Made by a program: the position numbers and the translations under genes. Shown here in pieces: positions 1 through 8,352 of a stretch of DNA of 38,017 nt. The stretch's first letter is position 1. Each line of letters starts with the position of its first letter. The stretch covers positions 304,777 through 342,793 of the forward strand of contig NZ_LN609302.1 in the NCBI RefSeq assembly GCF_001499675.1, in the 5' to 3' direction. Origin of the DNA: Acetobacter ghanensis (GTDB lineage: Bacteria; Pseudomonadota; Alphaproteobacteria; Acetobacterales; Acetobacteraceae). Under the pieces are notes generated by a model. It searched no databases. It was not told where the DNA came from and saw nothing but the letters and a program-made list of their open reading frames with translations.

Positions 1-576
1 CAGATTCTGACTGGCGCCAGCGCGGTTTTTGCCGAGCATGGCTACGAGGGCGCAAGCATGTCCGCCATTGCGCGGCAGGCTGCCGTGTCCAAGGGAACGC
101 TGTATAACTACTTTGCCAACAAGGCCGATCTGTTTGCCGCGTTTGTAGAGCAGTGCTGCCGAGAGAAGCTCCCTGTGGCTCTAGCCCCAGTGCGGGAGGA
201 TTCGCCCCCGCGGGAAATCCTGACCGCCGTGGCCCGCGCCATGGTGCGGCTGATTACGCAGCCCGATAGCCTGATGCTCTACCGGATTATTGTGTCCGAA
301 GCGCCGCGCTTTCCACAACTTGGTGCAGTGTTCTGGGAGAATGGCCCCCGAGTCGCCATTGCGACACTGGCTAACTGGATACGGGAGCAGGAAGCCAATG
401 GCACACTCAAAACGGACGACCCGGTCTTTGCGGCTGAACAGTTTTTTTCACTCTGCCAGACGCGCATCGCCCATCTCAGACGCTTCAACCTCAACCCCGA
501 AAACAATACTGAGGAGGAAGACAAGGTTATTCATGCCGCTGTTCAGGTCTTTATGGCCGCTTACGGCACACAATAA
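1..576 (+). CDS. TetR/AcrR-family transcriptional regulator, 5' end cut by window
   Basis: The frame is open from base 1, so the gene starts outside the window; 191 codons are visible before the TAA at 574-576. The ATG at 58 is internal, because the residues before it (AVFAEHGYEGASM) already belong to the TetR helix-turn-helix. The DNA-binding core continues with SAIARQAAVSKGTLYNYF and NKADLF, the classic TetR recognition helix and the turn after it. The rest is a helical ligand-binding domain of about 130 residues that is poorly conserved in this family, so the effector cannot be read. Members usually repress a neighbouring or divergent operon. The gene to its right (etfA) converges on it and is not an obvious target; the target may lie to the left, outside the window. 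Family assignment is firm, function unknown. Confidence 0.93.
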   Translation, partial: QILTGASAVFAEHGYEGASMSAIARQAAVSKGTLYNYFANKADLFAAFVEQCCREKLPVALAPVREDSPPREILTAVARAMVRLITQPDSLMLYRIIVSEAPRFPQLGAVFWENGPRVAIATLANWIREQEANGTLKTDDPVFAAEQFFSLCQTRIAHLRRFNLNPENNTEEEDKVIHAAVQVFMAAYGTQ

Positions 577-582
577 CCCCAC

Positions 583-618
583 AAAAAAGGCCCGTATGCC
601 ACAGGGCTTACGGGCCTT
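583..618 (-). terminator. Rho-independent terminator of the etf operon (possibly bidirectional)
   Basis: A perfect 10-bp stem (587-596 with 609-618) encloses a 12-nt loop. Read on the minus strand it lies just past the etfA stop and is followed by a run of six T (complement of 583-588), the standard intrinsic terminator layout. On the plus strand the same stem follows the TetR stop by about 10 bases but has only a weak T run, so it may also help stop that transcript. Confidence 0.85.
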
Positions 619-640
619 CTAACGCAGACGCTGGTATGAC

Positions 641-1567
641 TTACTTCTTCAGTTCGTCCACCATCTGCGGCACGACTTCAAACAGATCGCCCACAATGCC
701 GTAATCCGCCACCTGGAAGATGGGGGCTTCTGGGTCCTTGTTCACAGCCACAATCACGCGGCTGTCCTTCATGCCTGCCAGATGCTGGATTGCGCCGGAA
801 ATCCCGAACGCCATGTACAGTTCCGGCGCCACAATCTTGCCGGTCTGACCAACCTGCAATTCGTTGGGCACAAAACCGGAATCAACTGCTGCGCGGGAAG
901 CACCAACAGCCGCACCAAGTGCGTCGGCCAGCGGGTCAAGCGCGTGGAATTTTTCCTCGCTACCCATGCCGCGCCCACCAGACACCACAACGCGGGCCGA
1001 TTCCAGATCGGGACGAGCGGAGTCGGACAGCTGCACGGCCTCAAAACGGGACACGTCAGGGCTATCCACCGCTGCCACGGCCTCAACCGGGGCGCTGCCA
1101 CCTTCGGCCGGTGCGGCATCAAAGGACGAGCTCCGCACGGTCAGCACTTTTTTGGCATCGGAAGAGCGGACCGTGGCCAGCGCGTTACCTGCATAAATCG
1201 GGCGAACAAAAGTCTGCGCGTCCACAATGCTCACCACATCGGGGATGGGCTGCACGTCCAGCAGGGCAGCCGCACGCGGCAGCACGTTTTTACCCGTGGC
1301 ACCAGCAGCAGCCACAATGTGGTCGTAGCTGCCGGCAAGGGAGACCAGAAGTGCCGCCAGAGGCTCGGCCAGTTCATGCGCATAACGCGCATCTGCCGCA
1401 TGAAGCACCTTGGACACGCCAGCAATCTGGCTTGCAGCCTGTGCCAGAGCAGCATCGCCGGTCACCAGCACATGTACATCACCCAGACGGGTAGCAGCGG
1501 TTACAGCAGAAAGGGCTGCCTTTCTGATCTGGCCGCCTTCATGATCCAGAAGAACAAGAGCGGTCAT
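641..1567 (-). CDS. etfA: Electron transfer flavoprotein subunit alpha
   Basis: This is the FAD-binding subunit of the soluble ETF heterodimer, which takes electrons from flavin dehydrogenases such as acyl-CoA, sarcosine or dimethylglycine dehydrogenases and hands them to ETF-ubiquinone oxidoreductase. The product is 308 residues, the usual length. Residues 1-180 form the N-terminal ETF domain. The C-terminal FAD domain carries [10 protein letters not shown] at about 194-203, [12 protein letters not shown] at about 240-251 and [10 protein letters not shown] at about 275-284, all strongly conserved contacts of FAD. Only 2 bases separate it from the upstream etfB stop, so the two are surely cotranscribed. 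A strong terminator follows. No dedicated partner dehydrogenase is encoded in the window, so the electron source cannot be named from context. Confidence 0.97.
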   Translation of the reverse strand: MTALVLLDHEGGQIRKAALSAVTAATRLGDVHVLVTGDAALAQAASQIAGVSKVLHAADARYAHELAEPLAALLVSLAGSYDHIVAAAGATGKNVLPRAAALLDVQPIPDVVSIVDAQTFVRPIYAGNALATVRSSDAKKVLTVRSSSFDAAPAEGGSAPVEAVAAVDSPDVSRFEAVQLSDSARPDLESARVVVSGGRGMGSEEKFHALDPLADALGAAVGASRAAVDSGFVPNELQVGQTGKIVAPELYMAFGISGAIQHLAGMKDSRVIVAVNKDPEAPIFQVADYGIVGDLFEVVPQMVDELKK

Positions 1568-1569
1568 GT

Positions 1570-2319
1570 TCAGATCACCTTCGCTTCGTTACGCAGTTTT
1601 TCCACCAGCTCCGCAGCGGAGCCAACCTTGATACCGGCCTTGCGTTCCGCCGGTTCAGCAACGGAAACAACCGTCAGACGTGGAGCCATATCAACGCCCA
1701 GATCAGCAGCGGGAATGGTTTCCAGCGGCTTTTTCTTGGCCTTCATAATGTTCGGCAGGGAGGCGTAGCGCGGTTCGTTCAGACGCAGGTCAGCCGTTAC
1801 AATAGCCGGCAGAGCCAGAGAGACCTGCTCCGTCCCGCCATCAATTTCACGGCTGACATTCACGCGACCATCAACCACTTCCACCTTGCTGGCAAAAGTG
1901 CCCTGACCCCAACCCAGCAAACCGGCCAGCATCTGGCCTGTTGCATTCATGTCGTCATCAATGGCCTGCTTACCCAGCACAACCAGAGAGGGGCCTTCTT
2001 TTTCGACCAGCTTTTTAAGCACTTTGGCAACGGCAAGCGGTTCGGGGCTTTCTTCCGTCAGCACCAGAATGGCCCGGTCAGCGCCCATGGCCATGGCGGT
2101 ACGCAGGGTATCCTGCGCCTGCTGCACACCAATGGACACAACCACGACCTCGGAAGCAGCACCTTTTTCACGCAGGCGCACGGCTTCCTCAACCGCAATT
2201 TCGTCAAACGGGTTCATGGACATCTTGACGCCAGCGGTTTCCACTCCGCTGCCATCCGCCTTGACGCGCGGTTTGATGTTGTAATCAACAACCCGCTTTA
2301 CAGGTACGAGTATCTTCAT
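1570..2319 (-). CDS. etfB: Electron transfer flavoprotein subunit beta
   Basis: This is the AMP-binding beta subunit of ETF, 249 residues, a normal length. It opens with [18 protein letters not shown] and has the ETF-beta signature with [15 protein letters not shown] at about 36-50. [18 protein letters not shown] at about 117-134 forms part of the nucleotide pocket. The C-terminal stretch with [13 protein letters not shown] is the anchor region near the partner-recognition loop. It sits between the ETF-QO gene (63 bases upstream) and etfA (2 bases downstream) on the minus strand. The whole electron-transfer chain from ETF to the quinone pool is thus encoded in one cluster. Confidence 0.97.
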   Translation of the reverse strand: MKILVPVKRVVDYNIKPRVKADGSGVETAGVKMSMNPFDEIAVEEAVRLREKGAASEVVVVSIGVQQAQDTLRTAMAMGADRAILVLTEESPEPLAVAKVLKKLVEKEGPSLVVLGKQAIDDDMNATGQMLAGLLGWGQGTFASKVEVVDGRVNVSREIDGGTEQVSLALPAIVTADLRLNEPRYASLPNIMKAKKKPLETIPAADLGVDMAPRLTVVSVAEPAERKAGIKVGSAAELVEKLRNEAKVI

Positions 2320-2382
2320 GACTTCTTTCGCTTGCAGACGCAGGATGGTTCGGACGACGCTTTATCGTACTTTGACCGAAAT

Positions 2383-4020
2383 TCACATACCAGCCGGATA
2401 ATTGGGTCCACCACCCCCTTCTGGCGTGGTCCAATCGATATTCTGGGTGGGGTCCTTGATATCGCATGTTTTGCAATGCACGCAGTTCTGGGCATTGATT
2501 TGCAGATGCGGCACGGTGTGCTCGTCCGCCACTTCATACACACCTGCCGGGCAGTAACGTGCCTCTGGTGCGCGGAACACATCCCAGTTGACCGTTTTCC
2601 ACAGAGACGGATTTTTCAGCCGCAGGTGCACCGGCTGATCTTCCTCATGGTTGGTCGCGGACAGGAAGACGGAGGACAAACGGTCAAACGTCAGCTTGCC
2701 ATCGGGCTTGGGATAAAACGGTTTTGCACACAGTTGGGCCGGGCGCAGGGTCTCGTTATCCTGATGCTCGAAATGCAACGTCCACGGTGCGCGCCCACGC
2801 AGCAGCATGGCATCCAGCCCCGCGTAAACGGCGCCCACTTTGGCCCCAAACCGGGCAAATGCCGGGCGAATGTTACGCGCCGTGCGCAGTTCCTGCCACA
2901 ACCAGGAGCGCCGGACTTTTTCCGTAAAGGAACCGGGTTCGACCCGGTCGGTCTTCATGGCGTCCACAACGGCTTCTGCCGCCAGCATGCCCGACTTCAT
3001 GGATGTATGCGTGCCCTTGATCTTGGGCACGTTCAAAAACCCTGCCGAATCCCCGATCAGCGCACCACCGGGGAAGGTCAGACGCGGGATGGACTGCAAC
3101 CCGCCCTCGGACAGAGCACGCGCGCCGTAGGAAATACGACGCCCACCTTCCAGATGCTGGCGGAAAGCCGGATGCAGCTTGACGCGCTGCATTTCATCAA
3201 ACGGAGAGAGCCATGTATTGGCGTAATCCAACCCGACAACAAAGCCGTAGGACACCAGGTTTTCGCCAAAATGGTAAAGCCATGCGCCGCCATACGTCTT
3301 GTCATCCAGCGGCCAGCCAAAGCTGTGCTGCACCAGACCGGGGCGATGGTTTTCGGCGGGAATTTCCCACACTTCCTTAATGCCAAGGCCATAGGTCTGC
3401 GGGTCCACACCCTTGCGCAGGTCGTAGTGGGCCATGACCTGTTTGGTCAGCGAACCACGGCACCCTTCTGCAAACAGCGTATAACGCCCGCGCAGTTCCA
3501 TGCCCTGCTGGTAGTTGGGGCCGGGCTTGCCATCACGCCCCACACCCATGTCCCCCGTAGCCACACCCACCACGCGGTTGCGTTCGATCAGCACTTCGGA
3601 GCCAGCAAAACCGGGGTAGATTTCCACCCCCAGTTCCTCGGCCTGCACAGCCAACCAGCGGCAGACTTCGCCCAGACTGACAATATAGTTCCCGTGGTTG
3701 GCCATGTGCGGCATGACCTTGTCGAGCATAGGTACGCGGATGCTGCCTGTTTCGGTCAGGTAGAACATGTCTTCCGCCGTTACAGGCGTATCCAGCGGTG
3801 CACCGCGTTCGCGCCAGTCTGGCAGCAGTTCGGCCAGAGCGCGCGGTTCGATCACAGCGCCGGACACAATATGCGCCCCGATCTCGCTCCCTTTTTCAAT
3901 CAGGCAGACACTGGTCTGTGGCGAAAGCTGGCGCAGGCGAATGGCGGCAGCCAGTCCGGCGGGACCACCGCCAACAATGACGACATCGAACTCCATCGAC
4001 TCACGCACAGGTTCACTCAT
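2383..4020 (-). CDS. Electron transfer flavoprotein-ubiquinone oxidoreductase (ETF-QO)
   Basis: A membrane-associated flavoprotein that oxidises reduced ETF and reduces ubiquinone. The product is 545 residues, typical for the family. An N-terminal dinucleotide-binding motif for FAD (VVIVGGGPAGLAAAI, about residues 14-28) is followed by the quinone-binding middle domain. The C-terminal 4Fe-4S domain has its four cysteines in CPAG and in CVHCKTCDIKDP near the end. The chosen ATG at 4020 gives the usual short leader before the FAD motif. It is the first gene of the minus-strand group with etfB and etfA. The 64 bases between it and the terminator at 4081-4110 must hold the cluster promoter, but I see no clear hexamers there. 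Confidence 0.97.
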   Translation of the reverse strand: MSEPVRESMEFDVVIVGGGPAGLAAAIRLRQLSPQTSVCLIEKGSEIGAHIVSGAVIEPRALAELLPDWRERGAPLDTPVTAEDMFYLTETGSIRVPMLDKVMPHMANHGNYIVSLGEVCRWLAVQAEELGVEIYPGFAGSEVLIERNRVVGVATGDMGVGRDGKPGPNYQQGMELRGRYTLFAEGCRGSLTKQVMAHYDLRKGVDPQTYGLGIKEVWEIPAENHRPGLVQHSFGWPLDDKTYGGAWLYHFGENLVSYGFVVGLDYANTWLSPFDEMQRVKLHPAFRQHLEGGRRISYGARALSEGGLQSIPRLTFPGGALIGDSAGFLNVPKIKGTHTSMKSGMLAAEAVVDAMKTDRVEPGSFTEKVRRSWLWQELRTARNIRPAFARFGAKVGAVYAGLDAMLLRGRAPWTLHFEHQDNETLRPAQLCAKPFYPKPDGKLTFDRLSSVFLSATNHEEDQPVHLRLKNPSLWKTVNWDVFRAPEARYCPAGVYEVADEHTVPHLQINAQNCVHCKTCDIKDPTQNIDWTTPEGGGGPNYPAGM

Positions 4021-4080
4021 TCCCGTTTTATCCCCGTTGAAATTTCTGTAGCTTTCCTAAACCCGATTTGTCACAGAATT

Positions 4081-4110
4081 GCAAAAAACGGGCTCCCCGG
4101 CCCGTTTTGC
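4081..4110 (-). terminator. Rho-independent terminator after the 2OG oxygenase gene
   Basis: A 9-bp perfect stem (4085-4093 with 4100-4108) has a 6-nt loop. Read on the minus strand it sits 27 bases past the oxygenase stop codon and ends in a run of six T (complement of 4083-4088). It separates that gene from the ETF-QO promoter region. Confidence 0.85.
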
Positions 4111-4134
4111 GCCTTTTCCGCCAAACAGGAAAGG

Positions 4135-4812
4135 TCAGGAGCGGGCCATACGTGGCCCAAATGCCAGTTCGTGCACGGCACGCCAGTTCTTATCGACAAA
4201 ATTCACGATCAGGGTCCGCCGCGTACCCCGGATCGGGCGCTGCACAAAACCGTGCCATGTCTTGTCTGATGGGATGAACAGCACCCCGGAATTGAATACG
4301 CCAGACGCCCGCGCAACAGATTCGCCCTGTGGCGTCATCAGATCCGTGCCCCATTGCCCCGCATCCTCTCCAGTGGAAAGGGAGATCAGCAATGTCAGCT
4401 TTTTGGCCCCGATATCGGTATGGGGTTCAAGCCAGAATCCATCCGTATCCAGACACAACTCCAGCCTGAGTGCGGCCTCATCCAGCGGGCTTTTGCACAC
4501 GCTCTCGAATGTTTGGCGCATTGGTTCGGAATCCATCAACTGGGCCATACGGTCCAGCCGGGCATCCCTTGCACGGGCCGCCGGGTCCACAAAAACCCGG
4601 TAGGCATTACGCGTTTCCCGCCGTCCCCCAACATCTCCGGCAATGGCCGCATCGCCCGGATTCCATTCCAGCAAGGCCTCGCAGGCAGCGGGTTCCAGCA
4701 CGTTATCCAGCATCCAGTGTGGGAACGGATATGTGGCCGCAGGAATATGGGCCAGCCTGTCCGGCAAAGAAAAATGACCGGCCTGACCGGGCAAAGGAGC
4801 ATCAGGACGCAT
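4135..4812 (-). CDS. 2-oxoglutarate/Fe(II)-dependent oxygenase family protein
   Basis: A 225-residue protein with the double-stranded beta-helix signature of Fe(II)/2-oxoglutarate oxygenases. The metal-binding triad is H131-x-D133 (in EPHTDIG) and H187 (in KTWHGF). R198 or R199, eleven or twelve residues later, is the expected 2-oxoglutarate carboxylate ligand. The stretch GVLFIPSDKTWHGF resembles prolyl-4-hydroxylase-like small-molecule or protein hydroxylases. The substrate cannot be deduced. It is monocistronic: the hemN stop lies 159 bases upstream and its own terminator follows at once. The leader holds a weak ATGCTG/CAGCAT stem at 4861-4880. Fold assignment is firm; the biological role is open. 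Confidence 0.85.
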   Translation of the reverse strand: MRPDAPLPGQAGHFSLPDRLAHIPAATYPFPHWMLDNVLEPAACEALLEWNPGDAAIAGDVGGRRETRNAYRVFVDPAARARDARLDRMAQLMDSEPMRQTFESVCKSPLDEAALRLELCLDTDGFWLEPHTDIGAKKLTLLISLSTGEDAGQWGTDLMTPQGESVARASGVFNSGVLFIPSDKTWHGFVQRPIRGTRRTLIVNFVDKNWRAVHELAFGPRMARS

Positions 4813-4971
4813 GATGTCCGATCCTTCCGCTTAAACAAAAGAGGGTCTTGGGAACCAGAGATGCTGGAGTTTTTCAGCATAGCCTCTGCGGCCCGGAAGC
4901 TTTTCTTCCATGCGCCAAAACAACAGGATGATCAAGTTGCATGGCAGAAATGCCAATTTTAACGATCTATT

Positions 4972-6363
4972 TTACAACGCGCCAGAAAAACGGGGGGTTG
5001 GTGTTTTTCCTGCACTTGCGGCAGCCAGTTCTTTTTTTCTGGTATCAAAAACGGCCGCAACATTCCGCAGGAACGGACGCCCTTTTTCCGTGACTGCAAT
5101 GCGGCTTCCATCCCGTGTAATCAGCCCGTCACGCTCAAAGCGGTTCAGGCTGGCCAGTTCTTCCGCAAACCCATCTGGGCCGGGGTTACCGGGAATATAG
5201 TTCGCACTCAGGTCAACCGCCAGATCGCACATAATACGTTCGATAATGGCCCCACGGCACCGATCATCCGCCGTACAGGCCACACCGCGCATAACCGGCA
5301 ACTCTGCCGAATCGGCCAGTGACCGCGCATAACTGGCAACAGTCGGAATATTCTGTGCGAACCCTGATGGTGTCATGGAAATGGCCGAAGCCCCCATCCC
5401 CAGCAGTACAGGGCAGGAATCGGTTGTGTAGCCTTGGAAATTCCGGTGAAGGGTGCCTGCGCGGGCCGCTTTGGCCAAGGCATCATCCGGTAAGGCGTAA
5501 TGGTCCAACCCGATGGCCTGATAACCTTCTGCCTGCAAAACCGCATCAATCTGCGCACGCTGGGCCAGCCGCTCCGGTGAAGATGGCAAAGCCGCCTCGG
5601 GAATAAGTTTCTGGCGCTTCTGCTTCCATGGAATATGGGCATAACCAAACACGGCCAGCCGGTCTGGACGGAGCGAGGCAATCTGCCGTGCCGTCTCGCC
5701 CACGCTGTCTACCGTCTGGTAGGGCAAACCATAGATCAGGTCTATGTTCACACCCGTAACCCCGGCCGCACGCACCTGTTCGATACAGCTTTGGGTCTGC
5801 GCAAAGGACTGGTGGCGTCCGCAGGCTTCCTGCACCTTTTCGTCCAGATCCTGCACACCAAGGCTGATCCGGTTGAACCCCAAATCTCCCAACAAGGCGG
5901 GATAACCCTGCGGCACATGGCGCGGGTCCATCTCCATAGCCAGTTCGGCATGATCTGCAAAACGGAAGAACGTGCGAACCGCACGCATAAGCTGCCGCAG
6001 GGACGCAGCAGGAAGGGTGGTGGGGGTGCCACCGCCAAACTGAAGGTGATGCACCACGCGCTGCTCGCCCGTTAAGGCAACAACCCGGCGCATTTCCTCG
6101 CGCAGCAGGTCACCATAGGCAACGCGACCATCCTCATGCCGCATGACGGATGTTGTACACCCGCAAAACCGACAGAGTTCATCACAGAATGGAACATGAA
6201 AATAAAGAGAAACAGGCAGGTCTACTGGTAGCGTACGCAACCAGTTTTCCACATCCTGAGCCCCGACCGCCTCCGAAAAACTGGCGGCAGTCGGGTAACT
6301 GGTATAGCGCGGCAGGTTCCCGCCGTAGCGGGAAACCAGGTCAGAGACTGAATCCGCGCTCAT
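4972..6363 (-). CDS. hemN: Oxygen-independent coproporphyrinogen III oxidase
   Basis: A radical SAM enzyme that decarboxylates coproporphyrinogen III to protoporphyrinogen IX without oxygen, a step of haem synthesis under low oxygen. Length is 463 residues, close to the E. coli enzyme. The HemN-specific cluster CX3CX2CXC is present as C60, C64, C67 and C69 in CDELCRFCGC. LQFGGGTPT follows as the SAM-contact motif. The N-terminal RYTSYPTA stretch, needed for HemN activity and absent from HemW-like paralogues, is also present, so this is a true HemN. It starts 9 bases after the ompW stop with no strong ribosome site of its own, which suggests translation coupled to ompW. That would place it under the FNR-boxed ompW promoter. 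Confidence 0.96.
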   Translation of the reverse strand: MSADSVSDLVSRYGGNLPRYTSYPTAASFSEAVGAQDVENWLRTLPVDLPVSLYFHVPFCDELCRFCGCTTSVMRHEDGRVAYGDLLREEMRRVVALTGEQRVVHHLQFGGGTPTTLPAASLRQLMRAVRTFFRFADHAELAMEMDPRHVPQGYPALLGDLGFNRISLGVQDLDEKVQEACGRHQSFAQTQSCIEQVRAAGVTGVNIDLIYGLPYQTVDSVGETARQIASLRPDRLAVFGYAHIPWKQKRQKLIPEAALPSSPERLAQRAQIDAVLQAEGYQAIGLDHYALPDDALAKAARAGTLHRNFQGYTTDSCPVLLGMGASAISMTPSGFAQNIPTVASYARSLADSAELPVMRGVACTADDRCRGAIIERIMCDLAVDLSANYIPGNPGPDGFAEELASLNRFERDGLITRDGSRIAVTEKGRPFLRNVAAVFDTRKKELAAASAGKTPTPRFSGAL

Positions 6364-6372
6364 CAGCTTAGA

Positions 6373-7197
6373 TCAGAAGCGGTATGCAATACCGGCGGAC
6401 ACCACGGTGGGGTCCAGAGATTCGTGGGCGCTGACCTTAAGACTTTCCCCCTGGTTTTCGGCCCAAGCATGCATACGAACGAACATCTGCTTGACGTCAG
6501 CATTGAAGAACCAGTTGCCAACCAGCTGATAATCGAAACCAACGTTAACAGCCGGGCCACCGGTGAAGCCAGAGTTAAGCTTGGTCAGACCCAGCGGCTG
6601 CGTACGACCGCTCATGTTGTGGAACCACATAGCCGTCACACCCACACCCACGTAAGGGTTGAAGCGCTTGTGCGGACGGAAATGCCAAGCAAAAGTCAGG
6701 GTCGGAGGCAGCACCCAAGCGGAACCGACATCCGTTACTTCGCTATGCGTTACGCCAGCAAGCGCACCACCAACAGCATTCACACGGTGGTGGGTGCTGG
6801 TCGCAATCAGGTCAACAGACAGGTTGTCGGTGATGAAGTATTCAACCGTCAGTTCCGGCATGGCCTGGTTGGTGGTGGACAGGTGCGTGCCGTTCAGACG
6901 CGTGCCACTGCCGAACGCGCCACCAGCAACGTTCACACGGCTGTCACGATCCTGCGGCAGAACGCCAACGCCGGACAGACGGACCATGATGTCACCCTTG
7001 CCCAGACCGATTTTGGTGCTGGCACAGGTTTCAAAAATACCACAATGGCCAGAAGGCTTCTGCGCATCAGGAATGTGGTTCATGACCGGGGCATTAACGT
7101 AAGCAGCATTGGGGGTTGCTGTCTGCGCCTGTGCCGCACCGGTCAGGGCGGCCACACCAGCCACTGTGGCTGTCAGAAAGGAACGGAACTTGACCAT
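6373..7197 (-). CDS. ompW: OmpW family outer membrane protein
   Basis: A small eight-stranded outer-membrane barrel of the OmpW family, about 274 residues. The ATG at 7197 is preferred over an in-frame ATG at 7221: it has a good ribosome site (GGAAGAGA about 9 bases upstream) and starts a clean signal peptide (MVKFRSFLTATVAGVAALTG, cleavage after AQA). Family features include GDIMVRLSGVGVLPQD, WVLPPTLTFAWHF, FNPYVGVGVTA, and a terminal aromatic (IAYRF) as the BAM recognition signal. OmpW proteins form hydrophobic channels and are often controlled by oxygen regulators. A perfect FNR box lies about 68 bases upstream of the start, and hemN follows 9 bases downstream. Confidence 0.93.
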   Translation of the reverse strand: MVKFRSFLTATVAGVAALTGAAQAQTATPNAAYVNAPVMNHIPDAQKPSGHCGIFETCASTKIGLGKGDIMVRLSGVGVLPQDRDSRVNVAGGAFGSGTRLNGTHLSTTNQAMPELTVEYFITDNLSVDLIATSTHHRVNAVGGALAGVTHSEVTDVGSAWVLPPTLTFAWHFRPHKRFNPYVGVGVTAMWFHNMSGRTQPLGLTKLNSGFTGGPAVNVGFDYQLVGNWFFNADVKQMFVRMHAWAENQGESLKVSAHESLDPTVVSAGIAYRF

Positions 7198-7264
7198 TGT
7201 GATTTGTCTCTTCCACTGCACTGTAATTCTGTGCGGGAAAGACCATGCCCACGCCGATACAACC

Positions 7265-7278
7265 TTGATTTAGATCAA
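7265..7278. promoter_or_regulatory. FNR box in the ompW promoter region (perfect match)
   Basis: TTGATTTAGATCAA matches the FNR/ANR consensus TTGAT-N4-ATCAA at all ten defined positions. Its centre is at 7271.5, about 75 bases upstream of the ompW ATG at 7197. A class I (-61.5) or class II (-41.5) activating position would fit a start site near 7210 or 7230. The fnr gene itself lies on the other side, 220 bases away. Confidence 0.85.
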
Positions 7279-7390
7279 GACAGCGGCATACTGGCAAAAG
7301 ATGTGTCAAACCTGTGTCATTTTGACCACAGGCGTTGCGCTGGACTTTCTTGCAGTTCTGTCCTGCAATTAAAATAATCCCACAGCATGA

Positions 7391-7404
7391 TTGATTTATG
7401 TCAA
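7391..7404. promoter_or_regulatory. FNR box upstream of fnr (9 of 10 match)
   Basis: TTGATTTATGTCAA matches TTGAT-N4-ATCAA with one change in the right half site (GTCAA). It lies 94 bases upstream of the fnr ATG. A centre at -41.5 would put the transcript start near 7439. This is the position expected for self-control of fnr, either activation or repression. Confidence 0.75.
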
Positions 7405-7454
7405 CAAAAGTTCAATGTTGCGGAGCGGCCAGTTACTGCTCCAACCGTTATAAC

Positions 7455-7484
7455 AAACCGTAACCGGTTAATACTAAACGGTTT
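7455..7484 (+). other. Terminator-like stem-loop in the fnr leader
   Basis: A 7-bp stem (7455-7461 with 7478-7484) is followed by T residues and lies 15 bases before the fnr ATG. The loop contains an AACCGGTT palindrome. It could be a weak attenuator, part of an operator, or chance. No competing antiterminator fold is evident. Confidence 0.35.
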
Positions 7485-7498
7485 TTTGGATTTATCGC

Positions 7499-8281
7499 AT
7501 GACATCTCCTTCCCGGACATCAGCTTTTGCGCCCCTTGGCGGTGTGGCTCACGCCTCCAAAGCGGATATGGATGTCATGCGTTGCCTTGTGTGTGACATC
7601 CGAAACAGAAGCCTATGCAACAGTATGGACGAGGAAGGACTGGCCGCCCTTGCCCACTCCTCCCGCCAATTACTCCTGCCGCCGGGAACCACAATTGTGG
7701 AGGAAGGGGAACCAGCCCTTGCCTTCTTCAATGTAACGCGCGGCACGGTCAAACTGTTCAAATCCCTCCCCGATGGGCGCAGGCAGATTACGGGCTTTGC
7801 CGATGCGGGCCAGTTTTTGGGGCTAAGCACGGCGCAGACCTACTCCTTTGGGGCGGAAACAGTAGATAACGTGCGCCTGTGCCGCTTTATGCGCCCACAG
7901 CTTGAGACTCTGCTGACCGACTACCCAAGCTTTGAACGCCGCCTGCTGGCCGCCGTGACCGACAAGCTGGCCGAAGCGCAGGAACAGATGCTGTTGCTGG
8001 GGCGCAAAACCGCACGGGAAAAGGTCGCCTCCTTCCTGCTAGACCGCATGAAGGCCTTCCATCAGACCGCAAACCGGCGGCAGGAAGCCGAGACTCTGGC
8101 CTCTGTTCCCATGACGCGGGTCGATATTGCCGATTATCTGGGCCTGACCATTGAAACCGTCAGCCGGACCATAAGCGCGTTCCGCCGCAGCCACCTGATT
8201 GCCAGCGCGGAAAACCACCGTATTCGTATTCTGTCTGTCCCGACCCTGACCAACATAGCCTCTGGGCAGAAGGCGGAATAA
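7499..8281 (+). CDS. fnr: FNR-type Crp-family regulator with a 4Fe-4S sensing cluster
   Basis: An oxygen-responsive transcription factor, 260 residues. Four cysteines fit cluster binding: C29, C32 and C40 in CLVCDIRNRSLC, plus C128 in VRLCRF. The CX2CX7C spacing is that of FnrN/FnrL of alphaproteobacteria rather than the CX2CX5C of E. coli FNR. A cyclic-nucleotide-like beta barrel covers about 45-150 and a dimer helix about 155-190. The C-terminal winged helix-turn-helix is MTRVDIADYLGLTIETVSRT. Its E-x-x-S-R recognition residues read TTGAT half sites, and two such boxes lie in the upstream region. The gene diverges from ompW-hemN and converges on the Do protease across a shared terminator. 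Expected role: direct activation of ompW-hemN at low oxygen and control of itself. Confidence 0.95.
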   Translation: MTSPSRTSAFAPLGGVAHASKADMDVMRCLVCDIRNRSLCNSMDEEGLAALAHSSRQLLLPPGTTIVEEGEPALAFFNVTRGTVKLFKSLPDGRRQITGFADAGQFLGLSTAQTYSFGAETVDNVRLCRFMRPQLETLLTDYPSFERRLLAAVTDKLAEAQEQMLLLGRKTAREKVASFLLDRMKAFHQTANRRQEAETLASVPMTRVDIADYLGLTIETVSRTISAFRRSHLIASAENHRIRILSVPTLTNIASGQKAE

Positions 8282-8291
8282 CCCCATAGAA

Positions 8292-8322
8292 AAAGGGCCG
8301 ACTCCACAGGAGCCAGCCCTTT
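8292..8322. terminator. Bidirectional terminator between fnr and the Do protease gene
   Basis: A 7-bp outer stem (8292-8298 with 8316-8322) encloses an inner CTCC/GGAG pairing. It lies 10 bases after the fnr stop and about 30 bases after the protease stop on the other strand. The A run before and T residues after fit use from both sides. Confidence 0.7.
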
Positions 8323-8352
8323 AATTACTGCCGGATCACGAATTGAGGGGGA

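Noticed and set aside
2332..4269. Long open frame on the plus strand opposite the ETF-QO gene
   Set aside because: An antisense shadow of a GC-rich gene. The minus-strand protein has complete FAD and 4Fe-4S motifs, whereas this frame has no recognisable domain.
7302..7330. TGTGTCA repeats with a TGACCACA arm as a CRP-type operator
   Set aside because: The arms differ by an insertion and the TGTG to CACA spacing is 10 rather than 8; too imprecise to call.
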